This document shows positions 1 through 8,330 of a stretch of 40,787 nucleotides of DNA, piece after piece. Under the pieces are notes generated by a model, which had not been told where the DNA came from, searched no databases, and saw only the letters and a list, made by a program, of their open reading frames with translations. Source of the DNA: a virus. The position numbers and the translations under genes are program-made. The stretch's first letter is position 1; every line of letters starts with the position of its first letter. The DNA lies in the IMG/VR virus record IMGVR_UViG_3300038701_001502, positions 1 through 40,787 of that record; one strand, given 5' to 3'.

Positions 1-8
1 GATTATGG

Positions 9-40
9 TTTTTTTTTTTTTTTTTTTTTTTTTCTTTTTT
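9..40 (+). terminator. poly-T tract at left edge (archaeal U-tract terminator)
   Basis: Twenty-five consecutive T, one C, then six more T lie directly before the first late promoter. Archaeal RNA polymerase stops at U-tracts, so this fits the terminator of the preceding rightward operon if the genome is circular. A similar T-run closes the right edge. Confidence 0.55.
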
Positions 41-56
41 AAGTGGTGTTTAAATA
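41..56 (+). promoter_or_regulatory. late promoter copy 1
   Basis: AAGTGGTGTTTAAATA, with the TATA box TTTAAATA at 49-56 and GTGGTG in the BRE position. The same 16 bases recur at 3953, 9313 and 17749, always before virion genes. The expected start of transcription, about 30 nt downstream, falls on the ATG at 80. Confidence 0.8.
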
Positions 57-79
57 ATAATTAATATATGATGATACCT

Positions 80-1597
80 ATGGACAAACTTCTCGAACCC
101 ACTAAGGTTTATGAAATTGATGATGTGCTTGATAAAGTGCACGTTGATATTGACAACCAGTACAGTAAAAGTTTAAGCACTGACCTCGGTCTTGGTAAAA
201 ACATCGACCCTGTGTATAGCAACGGTGGGGAGAGTAAAGGGTTTAATTCTCTTGTCCGACTTCCTATTTTTCCTGAATGGTTCTTTACGGCTCGTATTGG
301 CCAGCCTCGTAAGATTAACTATGTTGAGATTCGTAACTTTGCTCAGTCTCCTTGGGTTCAAATGGTTATGAATGCTATTAAGAAACAATTGTTAGTTACT
401 GATTATCGGTTAACTAAAGTTGATGACCAAGACGAGAACGACTATATTGAAATGATTGATAAGGCTAATACATTCTTACGTAAAGTTAACGCTAATAAAG
501 AAACTATTAACCAACTATCCATGGAGGGTGTAACCGATATTTGTGAGATTGATGCATTAACTTGGACTAAAGTGTACAGTGTTGATAGTTATGAAATGAA
601 ACAAGTTGACGTGTATAACGACGTTGGTGATGTTGTTAGTACTGAAGAACGACCTGTTCTCAAACCTTTTGGTCAACGTAAACTTATGGAGTTGCGCAGT
701 GCAGACCCTGCTACTTTCTTAAAACAAATAGATATTTATAAAACTCTTACAGCCTTTTATCAGTACAGTTGGAAAAACCCACGCAGTAGTCCTGTTCGTT
801 TTGAACCTGATGAAATAGCTTATGCGATGCTTAACCCTCGTTCTTACAAAGTATATGGTTTTAGTCCTGTACAAGCTATCCAACAAGTATTAGAACTGTT
901 AATTCAAGCAACAAGGTACAATAAAGATTTCTTCAAGAACAATGCTATTCCAGATGCAATCATTGGGTTACCCTTGGCTGACCGTGACAGTCTTAATGAA
1001 TTTAAATCTTCTTGGAATCAAAGCCTTAAAGGTAAACCTCACAAGTTAGCATTCCATAATAGTGACGTTAAAGTTGAACATTTTAGTAAATCTAACAAAG
1101 ATATGGAATGGTTAGGTGGACAAAAATGGTACTTCCATTTAGTGTTTGCTGTGTTTGGTTTGAGTCCTCAAGAAGCCGGTTTTTATGAAGACAGTAACCG
1201 CAGTACTAGTGATTCTCAAGAACGTATTAGTGTACGTAATGCAATCAAACCGTTCTTTAAACTTATCGAAGACGTTCTTAATAATGATATTCTTCCTGAA
1301 CTGTTCCAACAAGAAAATCTTCCTATCAAGTTTGAATTCTATGCTCCAGACCATGTCGCTGAAAAGATAGAGTTTGAACAAAAGATGAAAGAAGTAGAAC
1401 TGGGCGCAATGACTGTTAATGAATACCGTGCTAGCCAAGGTCGTTCTCCTGTTGAATGGGGGGATGTGCCTGCTAACAAGACGGCAGAACCTGAAGAGTC
1501 TAGTGAAGCTTCTCCTGATAAAGTTGACGATAATAAACAAAAATCTTTTAGTTATTCTAAGGCTTTCGAGAGGTTTGTAGATAATGCCAGTGAGTAA
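80..1597 (+). CDS. portal protein
   Basis: Portal of a tailed virus: the dodecameric ring at one capsid vertex through which DNA is pumped. The 505-residue length fits. The C-terminal half has the family-like stretch with SPQEAGFYEDSNRST followed by a long helix with an ERISVRNAIKPF segment, and the N-terminal part has the usual helix-rich wing region. It opens the head operon, followed by a gpF-like head protein, protease and capsid protein. Start: ATGs exist at 68, 71 and 80; none has a Shine-Dalgarno. The ATG at 80 lies 31 nt from the TATA box start, as in the other leaderless genes, so I prefer it. Confidence 0.9.
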   Translation: MDKLLEPTKVYEIDDVLDKVHVDIDNQYSKSLSTDLGLGKNIDPVYSNGGESKGFNSLVRLPIFPEWFFTARIGQPRKINYVEIRNFAQSPWVQMVMNAIKKQLLVTDYRLTKVDDQDENDYIEMIDKANTFLRKVNANKETINQLSMEGVTDICEIDALTWTKVYSVDSYEMKQVDVYNDVGDVVSTEERPVLKPFGQRKLMELRSADPATFLKQIDIYKTLTAFYQYSWKNPRSSPVRFEPDEIAYAMLNPRSYKVYGFSPVQAIQQVLELLIQATRYNKDFFKNNAIPDAIIGLPLADRDSLNEFKSSWNQSLKGKPHKLAFHNSDVKVEHFSKSNKDMEWLGGQKWYFHLVFAVFGLSPQEAGFYEDSNRSTSDSQERISVRNAIKPFFKLIEDVLNNDILPELFQQENLPIKFEFYAPDHVAEKIEFEQKMKEVELGAMTVNEYRASQGRSPVEWGDVPANKTAEPEESSEASPDKVDDNKQKSFSYSKAFERFVDNASE

Positions 1598-2906
1598 TGA
1601 TAACAGGCAACCTACAACTGAAGAGTTAAATGATGTAAATCAGGATACTGTTCAGTGGGCTGCTAAAGCAAAACGAGTAATGAATGTTGATGGTACAGGA
1701 ACACCAATTTCAACAACCAATCCTATTTCGGTAAGAGAACAAAATACTAGACGTACTACTTTTGAAGAGTTTTTAGTTGCTACTCGTACTTCAAGGTTTA
1801 ACTTTAAACCAACATGGGGGGTTAGCGAGCTTAGAGACGTAGTTACTGAAACAGGTACAGGCGCTAGTGTTGGTGAGACTGGTGGAGAGTTTAAAGTTTC
1901 TACTGGTACAGCAACAGATAATGTTGCACAAATAGCTACTAAACAACGGGGGCAATACCAAGCAGGGACTCAAGGTGAGGCAGGCGTTGGTATTCGTATT
2001 CCCACAACCCCCACTGGCACACAGTTTGGAGAGTGGGGGTACTTTGATGACCAGAACGGTTTTGGGTTTGGTGTTGATGTAACAGGTATTTATGTGTTTA
2101 TTTTAGAGTCTGGTACAAAAACTAAAACGTATCAAGATAATTGGAACCTTGATAAAGTTGATGGCACAGGAGATAGTGGTGTTACTCTTGATTTAAGCGA
2201 CGGTAACATTTTTCAAATCGACTTTACTTGGTATGGTTATGGTGCTATAGAGTTCACTTTAAATACTACAGCTATTAATAGAAGTGTAGACTTACGAGTT
2301 CCTCTTCATGCTGTTACACAAACAGGAGAAGTAAGTGTTGTTGACCCTAACCAACCAGTTACTGTTCGTGCTGAGAACGGTGCAACTTCAGATACTAATT
2401 TTGATGTATATGTTGGTGGTCGCAATTTCTGTGTGGTTGATGGTATTAGTGAGCCACAAAAAAGAGATGTTCCTATAGAAGTAACAGGATTTTCAGTAAC
2501 TAGTACAAGTTTTGTAGCTGCAGCAGCTATTCGTAAAAAAACTACTTTTAATGGTCGAAATAACAGTGTTAATGTTCGTTTTCGAGATGTGCAAGTAAGT
2601 ACTGATAATCCAGTGATTATCAATGTTGACATAGGAGGTAGTGTGACTGGAGGAACATGGTCTTCTCCAAGCGATGTTCAATCAGCAGAAACTGCTATTG
2701 AAACGAATACAACATTTACTGGAGATACTGCCTATACTAGTGCTGGTAAATTCTTAGTTTCTAGTGATAAAAATACTCCTACAAACCAAGCATTTACCGA
2801 GAGTGTTATCGTCGGTGATACTGAAACATTAATTATTTACATTAAGAAAACAACAAATACTGATGCTGTTGTAGATTTAATTATTGACATTGAGGAAGAA
2901 TGGTAA
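1584..2906 (+). CDS. putative virion surface or head-fibre-like protein
   Basis: A 440-residue beta-rich protein with few charged clusters. Residues about 145-230 contain a GEWGYFDDQNGFGF motif and a WN.DK..G.G.SG..LD.S...IF.IDFTWYG pattern, a beta-sandwich signature I associate with structural proteins of marine phages and large DNA viruses. Its start overlaps the portal end by 14 nt in another frame, indicating translational coupling. Position between portal and the gpF-like gene is unusual for a fibre and suggests a capsid-associated component. Exact role is uncertain. Confidence 0.65.
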   Translation: MPVSNDNRQPTTEELNDVNQDTVQWAAKAKRVMNVDGTGTPISTTNPISVREQNTRRTTFEEFLVATRTSRFNFKPTWGVSELRDVVTETGTGASVGETGGEFKVSTGTATDNVAQIATKQRGQYQAGTQGEAGVGIRIPTTPTGTQFGEWGYFDDQNGFGFGVDVTGIYVFILESGTKTKTYQDNWNLDKVDGTGDSGVTLDLSDGNIFQIDFTWYGYGAIEFTLNTTAINRSVDLRVPLHAVTQTGEVSVVDPNQPVTVRAENGATSDTNFDVYVGGRNFCVVDGISEPQKRDVPIEVTGFSVTSTSFVAAAAIRKKTTFNGRNNSVNVRFRDVQVSTDNPVIINVDIGGSVTGGTWSSPSDVQSAETAIETNTTFTGDTAYTSAGKFLVSSDKNTPTNQAFTESVIVGDTETLIIYIKKTTNTDAVVDLIIDIEEEW

Positions 2907-3947
2907 ATGATATTTGAAATACAATTTAAAACATTTATGGACATGTACAAGAAAGATAAACAGTTCAGAGCTTGTGATTTATATTATAAAGAAAACAAGG
3001 ACAACTTTGAACTATACTTTCAATCACACAACCATATGGCACATAAAACCACAGTTAAACGTAGTACTATAGAAGCCTTTGGTGAATCTTACGGTGCAGA
3101 CGCTACTGACGCAGTGGAAGACTGGAAGGCAGACTATCTTAACGAAGCAATAGAATTAGAAGTCGAAGAGAAAGAAATAGAAACCGTTTATTTTTCCAAA
3201 AATGTCGATGCAGACTTTGTGATTGATGAGAGTACGCCTTATGATAATTTATACACTTCTATTGTAGACCAATGGGAAGAAAAGGTTATAGCTAATATTC
3301 CTAAATTACAAAAGATGCAGAAAGGATTTGGTGATTTTATATCATCAGTATTTAATACTATCAACACAAAGTCTTTCTTAACAGTACTTCGTAGAACTAT
3401 AAAAAACAGTGTTCTTGATGGTGTAAGTCAAGTTGAAGAAGAACAAAACACCCAAGTTGGTTTTACTTTTGGTATGAGTGAACGAGTAAAGGTTCTTGAG
3501 AACCAACAACTAAACGGTTACCGATTGCCAGACGGTAAAGCATGGCCAGGTATCAAGGGACAAACTAAAGAATTACAATTTAATATTTTAAAAAGTGTAG
3601 AAGAAGCAATCAAGAACAAAGAATCCAATGAATCTATTGCTGCTCGATTACGAGGAGATTTTAATCTTTCTAAGGTTAGTGCGGAGCGCACTGCAAGAAC
3701 AGAAACAACAAGGTTCATTAATGAAGGCAAATCAGCTAGCTATAAAGAAATTGGTATTGATGGAAAAATTTGCGAAGCTGTAGGAGACAATAAAACAAGT
3801 GAACTTTGTACCCGTTTATGGGACAAATACAAAGATAGTCCTATTGCTTTAGATGAACCATTTATTGATGATGTGACAGGTAAACAATTCTCTACACCAC
3901 CCTTCCATGTTAATTGTCGTTGCGTTATTGGTGGACGAAAATTATAA
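2907..3947 (+). CDS. Mu gpF-like head morphogenesis / minor head protein
   Basis: The C-terminal about 150 residues match the Mu gpF / SPP1 gp7 family: an ARTETTRFINEGK motif, then E.VGDN.TSELC..L, and a terminal PPFHVNCRC motif with paired cysteines. These proteins sit inside the procapsid near the portal and may help DNA ejection. The ATG directly follows the TAA of the previous gene (TAAATG), so translation is probably coupled. The N-terminal 200 residues are helical and unassigned. Confidence 0.88.
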   Translation: MIFEIQFKTFMDMYKKDKQFRACDLYYKENKDNFELYFQSHNHMAHKTTVKRSTIEAFGESYGADATDAVEDWKADYLNEAIELEVEEKEIETVYFSKNVDADFVIDESTPYDNLYTSIVDQWEEKVIANIPKLQKMQKGFGDFISSVFNTINTKSFLTVLRRTIKNSVLDGVSQVEEEQNTQVGFTFGMSERVKVLENQQLNGYRLPDGKAWPGIKGQTKELQFNILKSVEEAIKNKESNESIAARLRGDFNLSKVSAERTARTETTRFINEGKSASYKEIGIDGKICEAVGDNKTSELCTRLWDKYKDSPIALDEPFIDDVTGKQFSTPPFHVNCRCVIGGRKL

Positions 3948-3952
3948 TTTTT

Positions 3953-3968
3953 AAGTGGTGTTTAAATA
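3953..3968 (+). promoter_or_regulatory. late promoter copy 2
   Basis: Exact copy of AAGTGGTGTTTAAATA. The TATA box begins at 3961 and the protease ATG is at 3991, exactly 30 nt later, with no Shine-Dalgarno. This predicts a leaderless mRNA starting at the protease gene and driving the protease, scaffold and capsid genes. Confidence 0.82.
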
Positions 3969-3990
3969 ATAGATAAATAAGATAGTTATC

Positions 3991-4884
3991 ATGCAAAAAG
4001 CAACTCATGACGACAGAATAGTAATGCATTCTGTTGTTTCAAAAAATTCCGGCGGAAAATTTATCGCAGTTTTATCAGATGATAGTATAGACCGTGACGG
4101 AGAGAAAATGTCTTCTGAAGCACTAAATAAAGTAATGAAAAGTGACGGTTACACGGTAATATTGTACGACCATGAAAATAAGGTAATGAACCAAGTAGGT
4201 GAATGGACTAACAAACGTATAGAAACAATTGATGGTCATACTGCTTTAGTTGCTGAACCTAAATTTTACGAATCCAACCCTAACGCTAAGATACTAAAAG
4301 GTATGTTAGAAGAAGGTGCAAAAATGGGAGTATCTATTGGTGCAATACCAAAAGACTACCGTATGGAAAAAATAAACGGTAAAGACACTAGAGTATATAC
4401 TGATTTAGAACTATTGGAAGCGTCATTTGTTGCAATCCCAAGCAACAGACATGGTATGGCGATGGCTGTAGCTAAAATGGCAAAATCAATTAAAACATAC
4501 GATGAGGTAAACAAAATGGAAAAACATGAAGAACTCCAGAAAAGTTTAGAAGACGTAAACAAACAACTTTCTGCTAAAACAGAAGCTTTTGATGAGTTAA
4601 CTAAAAACTTTGAAGGTGTAAACAAACAATTAGAATCAGTTACTAAAGAACTAGAAACAGTTCAAGAAACTGTGAAAGCTTTAACTGTAGAAAAGGAAAC
4701 TTTAGCAGAAGAAGTGGAAAACAAAGAATCTGAAAAAGCAGAATTACAAAAAAACCTTGAAGAAGCACAGAAAGTAGCTAAACATAAAGGAAACGTAACT
4801 CTACAAGAAGATGAAGCAAGAGAACAATTAGAAAAGCAAGTAAAAGAAAGTGTTGACAAAGCATATTCTCATCTAGCTAACTAA
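3991..4884 (+). CDS. HK97-type prohead protease fused to scaffold
   Basis: Residues 1-165 are a serine prohead protease (S78-like): catalytic histidine in YDHEN (His61), serine in GVSIGA (Ser115), and the following LLEASFVAIPSN motif. It would cleave scaffold and the capsid protein delta region during maturation. Residues about 176-297 are almost pure coiled coil rich in K, E and Q, typical of a scaffold. The major capsid protein follows directly. An internal ATG with a good ribosome site (see 4516) suggests that scaffold is also made separately. Confidence 0.92.
   Translation: MQKATHDDRIVMHSVVSKNSGGKFIAVLSDDSIDRDGEKMSSEALNKVMKSDGYTVILYDHENKVMNQVGEWTNKRIETIDGHTALVAEPKFYESNPNAKILKGMLEEGAKMGVSIGAIPKDYRMEKINGKDTRVYTDLELLEASFVAIPSNRHGMAMAVAKMAKSIKTYDEVNKMEKHEELQKSLEDVNKQLSAKTEAFDELTKNFEGVNKQLESVTKELETVQETVKALTVEKETLAEEVENKESEKAELQKNLEEAQKVAKHKGNVTLQEDEAREQLEKQVKESVDKAYSHLAN
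4516..4884 (+). CDS. scaffold protein from an internal in-frame start
   Basis: The in-frame ATG at codon 176 of the protease gene is preceded by GATGAGGTAAACAAA. This GAGGT site and spacing match those before the capsid gene (4902) and the 6021 gene. The 122-residue product is a charged coiled coil ending just before the capsid gene, as expected for a scaffold. The arrangement parallels lambda C/Nu3. It rests on the ribosome site and composition; no product was observed. Confidence 0.6.
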   Translation: MEKHEELQKSLEDVNKQLSAKTEAFDELTKNFEGVNKQLESVTKELETVQETVKALTVEKETLAEEVENKESEKAELQKNLEEAQKVAKHKGNVTLQEDEAREQLEKQVKESVDKAYSHLAN

Positions 4885-4901
4885 TTTGAGGTAAAAAGAA
4901 A

Positions 4902-5987
4902 ATGAAAGCAATGTTTAAATCAATTTCAAATGAATTTAACCAAGACGTAGCATTTAAATCAAGTTTCTCAGATGAAATTAACGTTTATGATGATGCGTTC
5001 GAAGGTAAAAGTTTTGAATACTACAACCCAATGAACCGTGTAAACACTAAAGGTTTATACGAAAAAGCTGTAGCTAAATTAAATAGCACAGTAGAACAAT
5101 TACGAAAAGCGAGTATTGATACTCAAACTGGTGGTCCTGGTACTGCTGGTACAGCATTAATCCCTGTGTACCCTGATAGTCAAGTTGTTGACCGAACTAT
5201 TCGTGAAACTCCATTACGTACTATGATGCCACGACGAGCTGTTAAAGGTCTTACTTACGATTATATTCCTAAAACTTCACAAACTGAAGCAAGTTGGGAA
5301 TTTGAAGGCGCAAGTATTGCAGACCAAGTTGACATCTACGACCGTGTAAGTGTACCTATTAAATACTTATACGCTAAAGGACGACTTACTGGTCCATCCA
5401 TTGCAGCAATGCGAGGATTTATTGACCCAGCTCAGTTAGACTTAGCTAGTAAAACTAAAGGTATTCGTGAAGCAGAAGAAGAAGCAATTATCAACGGTAA
5501 TACTTCTACTAACCCAGAAGAACCAAACGGTTTAATCACTTTAATTACAACTAACACTACTGATAAATCTAGTGCTAATGTAACTCTGGCTGATTTACGA
5601 GCTGAATATACTACAACTTTTAACGCTAACGGCCAAGTTAGTGTAGCAGTTACAGATGCAGCAACACATAATTACATTAAAGGTTTACTATTAAGTTTCC
5701 AACGACAAGTAGAAAACCCAAGTGAACGTGTGATGGGATTCGGTATTCCTGACGCTTTCGAGTTTGACGGTGTAATGTTTATCAAAGACCGATTCATGCC
5801 TACATCAAGTGGTTCACGTAGAATCTTATTGTTAGACATGAGATACATCTTTATGGCTGTACTTCAAGATTTAACTTACGAAGAAAAATTCAGTGAAAAC
5901 GACAACTACCCGTACTTACTTAAAGAATACGTAACTTTAGTTATGACTTTCGAAGCAAGTAGTGCGCAAATTTACGGTATCGCATAA
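4902..5987 (+). CDS. major capsid protein (HK97 fold)
   Basis: 361 residues, directly after protease and scaffold. The N-terminal about 60 residues (delta-like, with an acidic start) precede a GGPGTAGTALIPVYPDSQVV stretch characteristic of the beginning of the mature HK97-fold subunit. E-loop and P-domain features follow (VSVPIKYLYAKGRLTGPSIAA; EAIINGN; NPEEPNGL). The start is fixed by TTGAGGTAAAAAGAAAATG. A hairpin-plus-T terminator overlaps the stop codon. Removal of the N-terminal segment by the upstream protease is inferred. Confidence 0.93.
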   Translation: MKAMFKSISNEFNQDVAFKSSFSDEINVYDDAFEGKSFEYYNPMNRVNTKGLYEKAVAKLNSTVEQLRKASIDTQTGGPGTAGTALIPVYPDSQVVDRTIRETPLRTMMPRRAVKGLTYDYIPKTSQTEASWEFEGASIADQVDIYDRVSVPIKYLYAKGRLTGPSIAAMRGFIDPAQLDLASKTKGIREAEEEAIINGNTSTNPEEPNGLITLITTNTTDKSSANVTLADLRAEYTTTFNANGQVSVAVTDAATHNYIKGLLLSFQRQVENPSERVMGFGIPDAFEFDGVMFIKDRFMPTSSGSRRILLLDMRYIFMAVLQDLTYEEKFSENDNYPYLLKEYVTLVMTFEASSAQIYGIA

Positions 5988-6000
5988 GCGATACCCTTTT
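5976..6000 (+). terminator. hairpin terminator after capsid gene
   Basis: A perfect 8-bp stem (GGTATCGC / GCGATACC) with loop ATAA, followed by CTTTTATT. The loop contains the capsid stop codon. It may attenuate transcription or protect the 3' end of an abundant capsid mRNA. Confidence 0.65.
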
Positions 6001-6020
6001 ATTAACGAGGTAAAATAAAA

Positions 6021-6299
6021 ATGGCAGATATAACAAGTACATGTGAATTCATCGTAGACCCTGTTGGACAAATTAAGCATATTGCGATTATTACTCCAGC
6101 TGGCGCAGCTACTGGTGATACAATCGATTTAGGTAGTGATACTGCAGCAAATGCAAAAGTAAAAACTATTTTAAACACTTTAGTCCAAGATGATTTAGGT
6201 GCAGATAAAACAGCTACATGGGTTCCTGCAACTGGTGTTATCACACTAGGAACTATCACAACTGGAATCCATAACTTACAAGTTTGGGGATTAGGTTAA
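6021..6299 (+). CDS. small decoration-like structural protein
   Basis: 92 residues, beta-rich, with alternating small and hydrophobic residues (IDLGSDTAANAKVKTIL; GVITLGTITTGIHNLQVWG). Good ribosome site ACGAGGTAAAATAAAA. It follows the capsid gene, where head decoration or stabilising proteins usually lie. It shares general style with the next gene (both begin MAD and end in a short beta hairpin), so they may be distant paralogues. No family is recognised with certainty. Confidence 0.6.
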   Translation: MADITSTCEFIVDPVGQIKHIAIITPAGAATGDTIDLGSDTAANAKVKTILNTLVQDDLGADKTATWVPATGVITLGTITTGIHNLQVWGLG

Positions 6300-6300
6300 G

Positions 6301-6555
6301 ATGGCAGACGTTACTGATGTAGTTTCTTTAGTCTCTAGCATTCCAGAAATAGAAGTTATTACTTGCGTAGCAAGTGACGGAGAAACTTACACTAGTCAAA
6401 AGTTTGGTGCTATTGTAGCAGCAACTGTTAGTAAAAATAGCGACTCAGACGCAGCAATCAATGTTACGTTTTCAGGAGCTGTAGCTACTATCAATTATGC
6501 TTCAGCGTCAGACGCCCCAGTAACTCTAGTATTATTTGGTAATCCAGGTAACTAG
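6301..6555 (+). CDS. small decoration-like structural protein, second copy type
   Basis: 84 residues, beta-rich (GETYTSQKFGAIVAATVSK; INVTFSGAVATINYA), starting one base after the stop of the 6021 gene. Length, composition and location suggest a capsid-surface or head-completion protein related to its neighbour. The gene ends just before a long T-rich stretch that probably terminates transcription. Confidence 0.55.
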   Translation: MADVTDVVSLVSSIPEIEVITCVASDGETYTSQKFGAIVAATVSKNSDSDAAINVTFSGAVATINYASASDAPVTLVLFGNPGN

Positions 6556-6556
6556 A

Positions 6557-6590
6557 ATTTTTCTTTTTTATTTTTTTTCATTTTTACGAG
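6557..6590 (+). terminator. T-rich archaeal terminator
   Basis: Several T-runs of 5-8 bases follow the stop codon of the 6301 gene with no clear hairpin, the usual form of archaeal factor-independent termination. Partial read-through would be needed to reach the next genes, which have ribosome sites but no clear promoter. Confidence 0.55.
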
Positions 6591-6602
6591 GTATAAAATA
6601 AA

Positions 6603-6767
6603 ATGGCAGCAGGCGATACAGAAAGTTTAACAATCTCAGCAAGTGACACAGATGCAGAAGTAAAGGCAGCAGTAGAAGCCAAGTTTACTACAGTAGCATC
6701 AGGTGACATATTCATTACAGCAAACCATGGTGGTTTTGTGCGTATTATTCAAATCAAAACAGCATAG
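6603..6767 (+). CDS. 54-residue hypothetical virion-region protein
   Basis: Short gene with an excellent ribosome site (ACGAGGTATAAAATAAA before ATG). The product is acidic at the N-terminus (MAAGDTESLTISASDTDAEV), has an amphipathic helix, and ends in beta strands (GGFVRIIQIKTA). The TAG at 6765-6767 is nine bases before the next ATG. Function unknown; its place among decoration-like genes suggests a head component. Confidence 0.6.
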   Translation: MAAGDTESLTISASDTDAEVKAAVEAKFTTVASGDIFITANHGGFVRIIQIKTA

Positions 6768-6776
6768 GTAGATAAC

Positions 6777-6983
6777 ATGAAAGTAAAAAATATTTCCAAA
6801 AAAACAATTTCAATGAAGGCAAGTTTAAACAAAGACTCTCCTATGGTTACTTTACAACCAGGAGGAGTTGGTGAAGTTTCAGAACGATGTTTTGTTGCCT
6901 ATGGAAAATTTTTGGAAGAAGTTAAACCTAAAAAGAAAGCAGCGGTTAAAAAAATCGCTAAGAAAAAGGTTACTAAAAAATAA
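6777..6983 (+). CDS. 68-residue lysine-tailed head protein
   Basis: A beta-type N-terminal part (VTLQPGGVGEVSE) is followed by a strongly basic tail (KPKKKAAVKKIAKKKVTKK). Small proteins of this form occur between capsid and connector genes of siphoviruses; the basic tail could contact DNA or the acidic inner shell. The next gene starts two bases after its stop. Function is inferred from location and composition. Confidence 0.55.
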   Translation: MKVKNISKKTISMKASLNKDSPMVTLQPGGVGEVSERCFVAYGKFLEEVKPKKKAAVKKIAKKKVTKK

Positions 6984-6985
6984 CT

Positions 6986-7909
6986 ATGGCGGACTACTTA
7001 ACAGTATCGGACGTTATCAAAACAGCAGGTTTAGGTAATGAAGTTTTCGGCGAAAACCTTGGTGCAGGTGATGATAGCGAAACAAGTTTTGACTTGGCTA
7101 ATCCCCAAGTTATTAGTTCTACTTATAGTTTATATTACGGTGCGAGCGGCTCTAATGACTTCACCTCTTTAACAGAAACAACGCATTATACTATAAACCT
7201 TGATTTAGGCACTATAGAATTAACAGATAGTGGTGTAACTGAACTCGGTACCAATGATTTATACGCGGATTATATTCATTCTCCAAAAGTAAGCGACTCA
7301 ATAGTTAGTGGCTGGTTAGATGATTTAGAAGAAGAACTCGAAAGTCTAACAGGTAACTATTGGGGCGACGATACAACCACAACTAAAGTGTTTGATGGTC
7401 GGGAAACACCTGCTTATCCTACTACAAACAGTCCTTATGTCACAGATTATGATGACCAGGACATTATTCAATTAAACAATAAAGCTGTAGCATCAATTAC
7501 ATCCGTTAAGTTTCTTGCACAAGGCAGTGGTGCAGACAGAGTTATTGACAGTTCGGCTTATACATTTAACGAAAATGGTAGAATTGTTTTTTATAGCGAA
7601 AAATTACCAGTAGGTAAAGCAAACGTAGAAGTAGTTTATGTTCATGGTTATACAACTGGTCGACCAAAAAGAGTAGTAGAAGCAGCATCATTAATAGGAG
7701 CAATTAAAGCTTTTGCATATATCACTGGTGGTTCATACGACGAGGCTACAAGTTATACGTTAGGTCGTAAAGCAGTGACTATTGGTGAACAATACGTTAA
7801 CATTGCACAAACTATAAAGAATTTTGAAGACCGATTATTTGGTAATCGTGATAAAATGCGACCAGGAGTTCTTGACAAGTTAGGCAGAGATTTCGCGGTG
7901 GTGGCTTGA
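6986..7909 (+). CDS. head-tail connector (adaptor) protein
   Basis: 307 residues. The C-terminal two thirds resemble head-tail adaptor proteins of the HK97 gp6 type: helices with VSGWLDDLEEELESLTG, a beta region, and a helical end with RPKRVVEAASLIGAIKAFA. Residues about 20-92 hold an inserted small beta domain (ETSFDLANPQVISS, then TINLDLGTIELTDSG, then LYADYI) related to domains in the 9392 and 12590 proteins. The adaptor would attach the portal to the neck. Confidence 0.65.
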   Translation: MADYLTVSDVIKTAGLGNEVFGENLGAGDDSETSFDLANPQVISSTYSLYYGASGSNDFTSLTETTHYTINLDLGTIELTDSGVTELGTNDLYADYIHSPKVSDSIVSGWLDDLEEELESLTGNYWGDDTTTTKVFDGRETPAYPTTNSPYVTDYDDQDIIQLNNKAVASITSVKFLAQGSGADRVIDSSAYTFNENGRIVFYSEKLPVGKANVEVVYVHGYTTGRPKRVVEAASLIGAIKAFAYITGGSYDEATSYTLGRKAVTIGEQYVNIAQTIKNFEDRLFGNRDKMRPGVLDKLGRDFAVVA

Positions 7910-7910
7910 A

Positions 7911-8330
7911 GTGCCACAAACTACAACGGGACTTAGTCGAACAAGTGGTGGAACTTACCAAACACTTAAGAGAACTACTGACGAATGGATGAAAATATTT
8001 GGTCGAACAGACATTTCTTTAACAACTAGAACTATTACACCAAACGCTAATGGCCGCGCTCTTAGTCAAACAGAAAGTTCTACAACTATAACTGGTGATT
8101 TACAATTCAGCAGTAAGGTTATGAAAGAATATATTGATTTAGGTGTGGCTAAAAGTGGTGATGGTGTATTGTTTGTTCCTGGTGATGTTACTATCGCTGT
8201 TAGTACTAATCTTGTTGAGTATTATATTACTGTAGATAGTGTTTCTTGGCGTATTGTTAAACAAGTTGAAGGAGAGGTTGTTGACCGACAAGTTCCCTAT
8301 AAAGGGTTTATTGTTGAACAAAGACCATAA
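7911..8330 (+). CDS. neck / head-completion protein, GTG start
   Basis: 139 residues beginning with GTG two bases after the previous stop. The upstream GGTGGTGG could pair with 16S rRNA. Mostly beta structure with a conserved-looking C-terminal half (VMKEYIDLGVAKSGDGVLFVP, EYYITVDSVSWRIVKQVEGEVV), like small phage head-closure proteins. Its stop overlaps the next ATG (TAATG). Assignment rests mainly on gene order: adaptor, this, then a gp10-like gene. Confidence 0.5.
   Translation: MPQTTTGLSRTSGGTYQTLKRTTDEWMKIFGRTDISLTTRTITPNANGRALSQTESSTTITGDLQFSSKVMKEYIDLGVAKSGDGVLFVPGDVTIAVSTNLVEYYITVDSVSWRIVKQVEGEVVDRQVPYKGFIVEQRP

Noticed and set aside
1139-2681. Leftward frames within portal and head-fibre-like genes
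   Set aside because: No promoter or ribosome site; composition is explained by the complementary coding strand.
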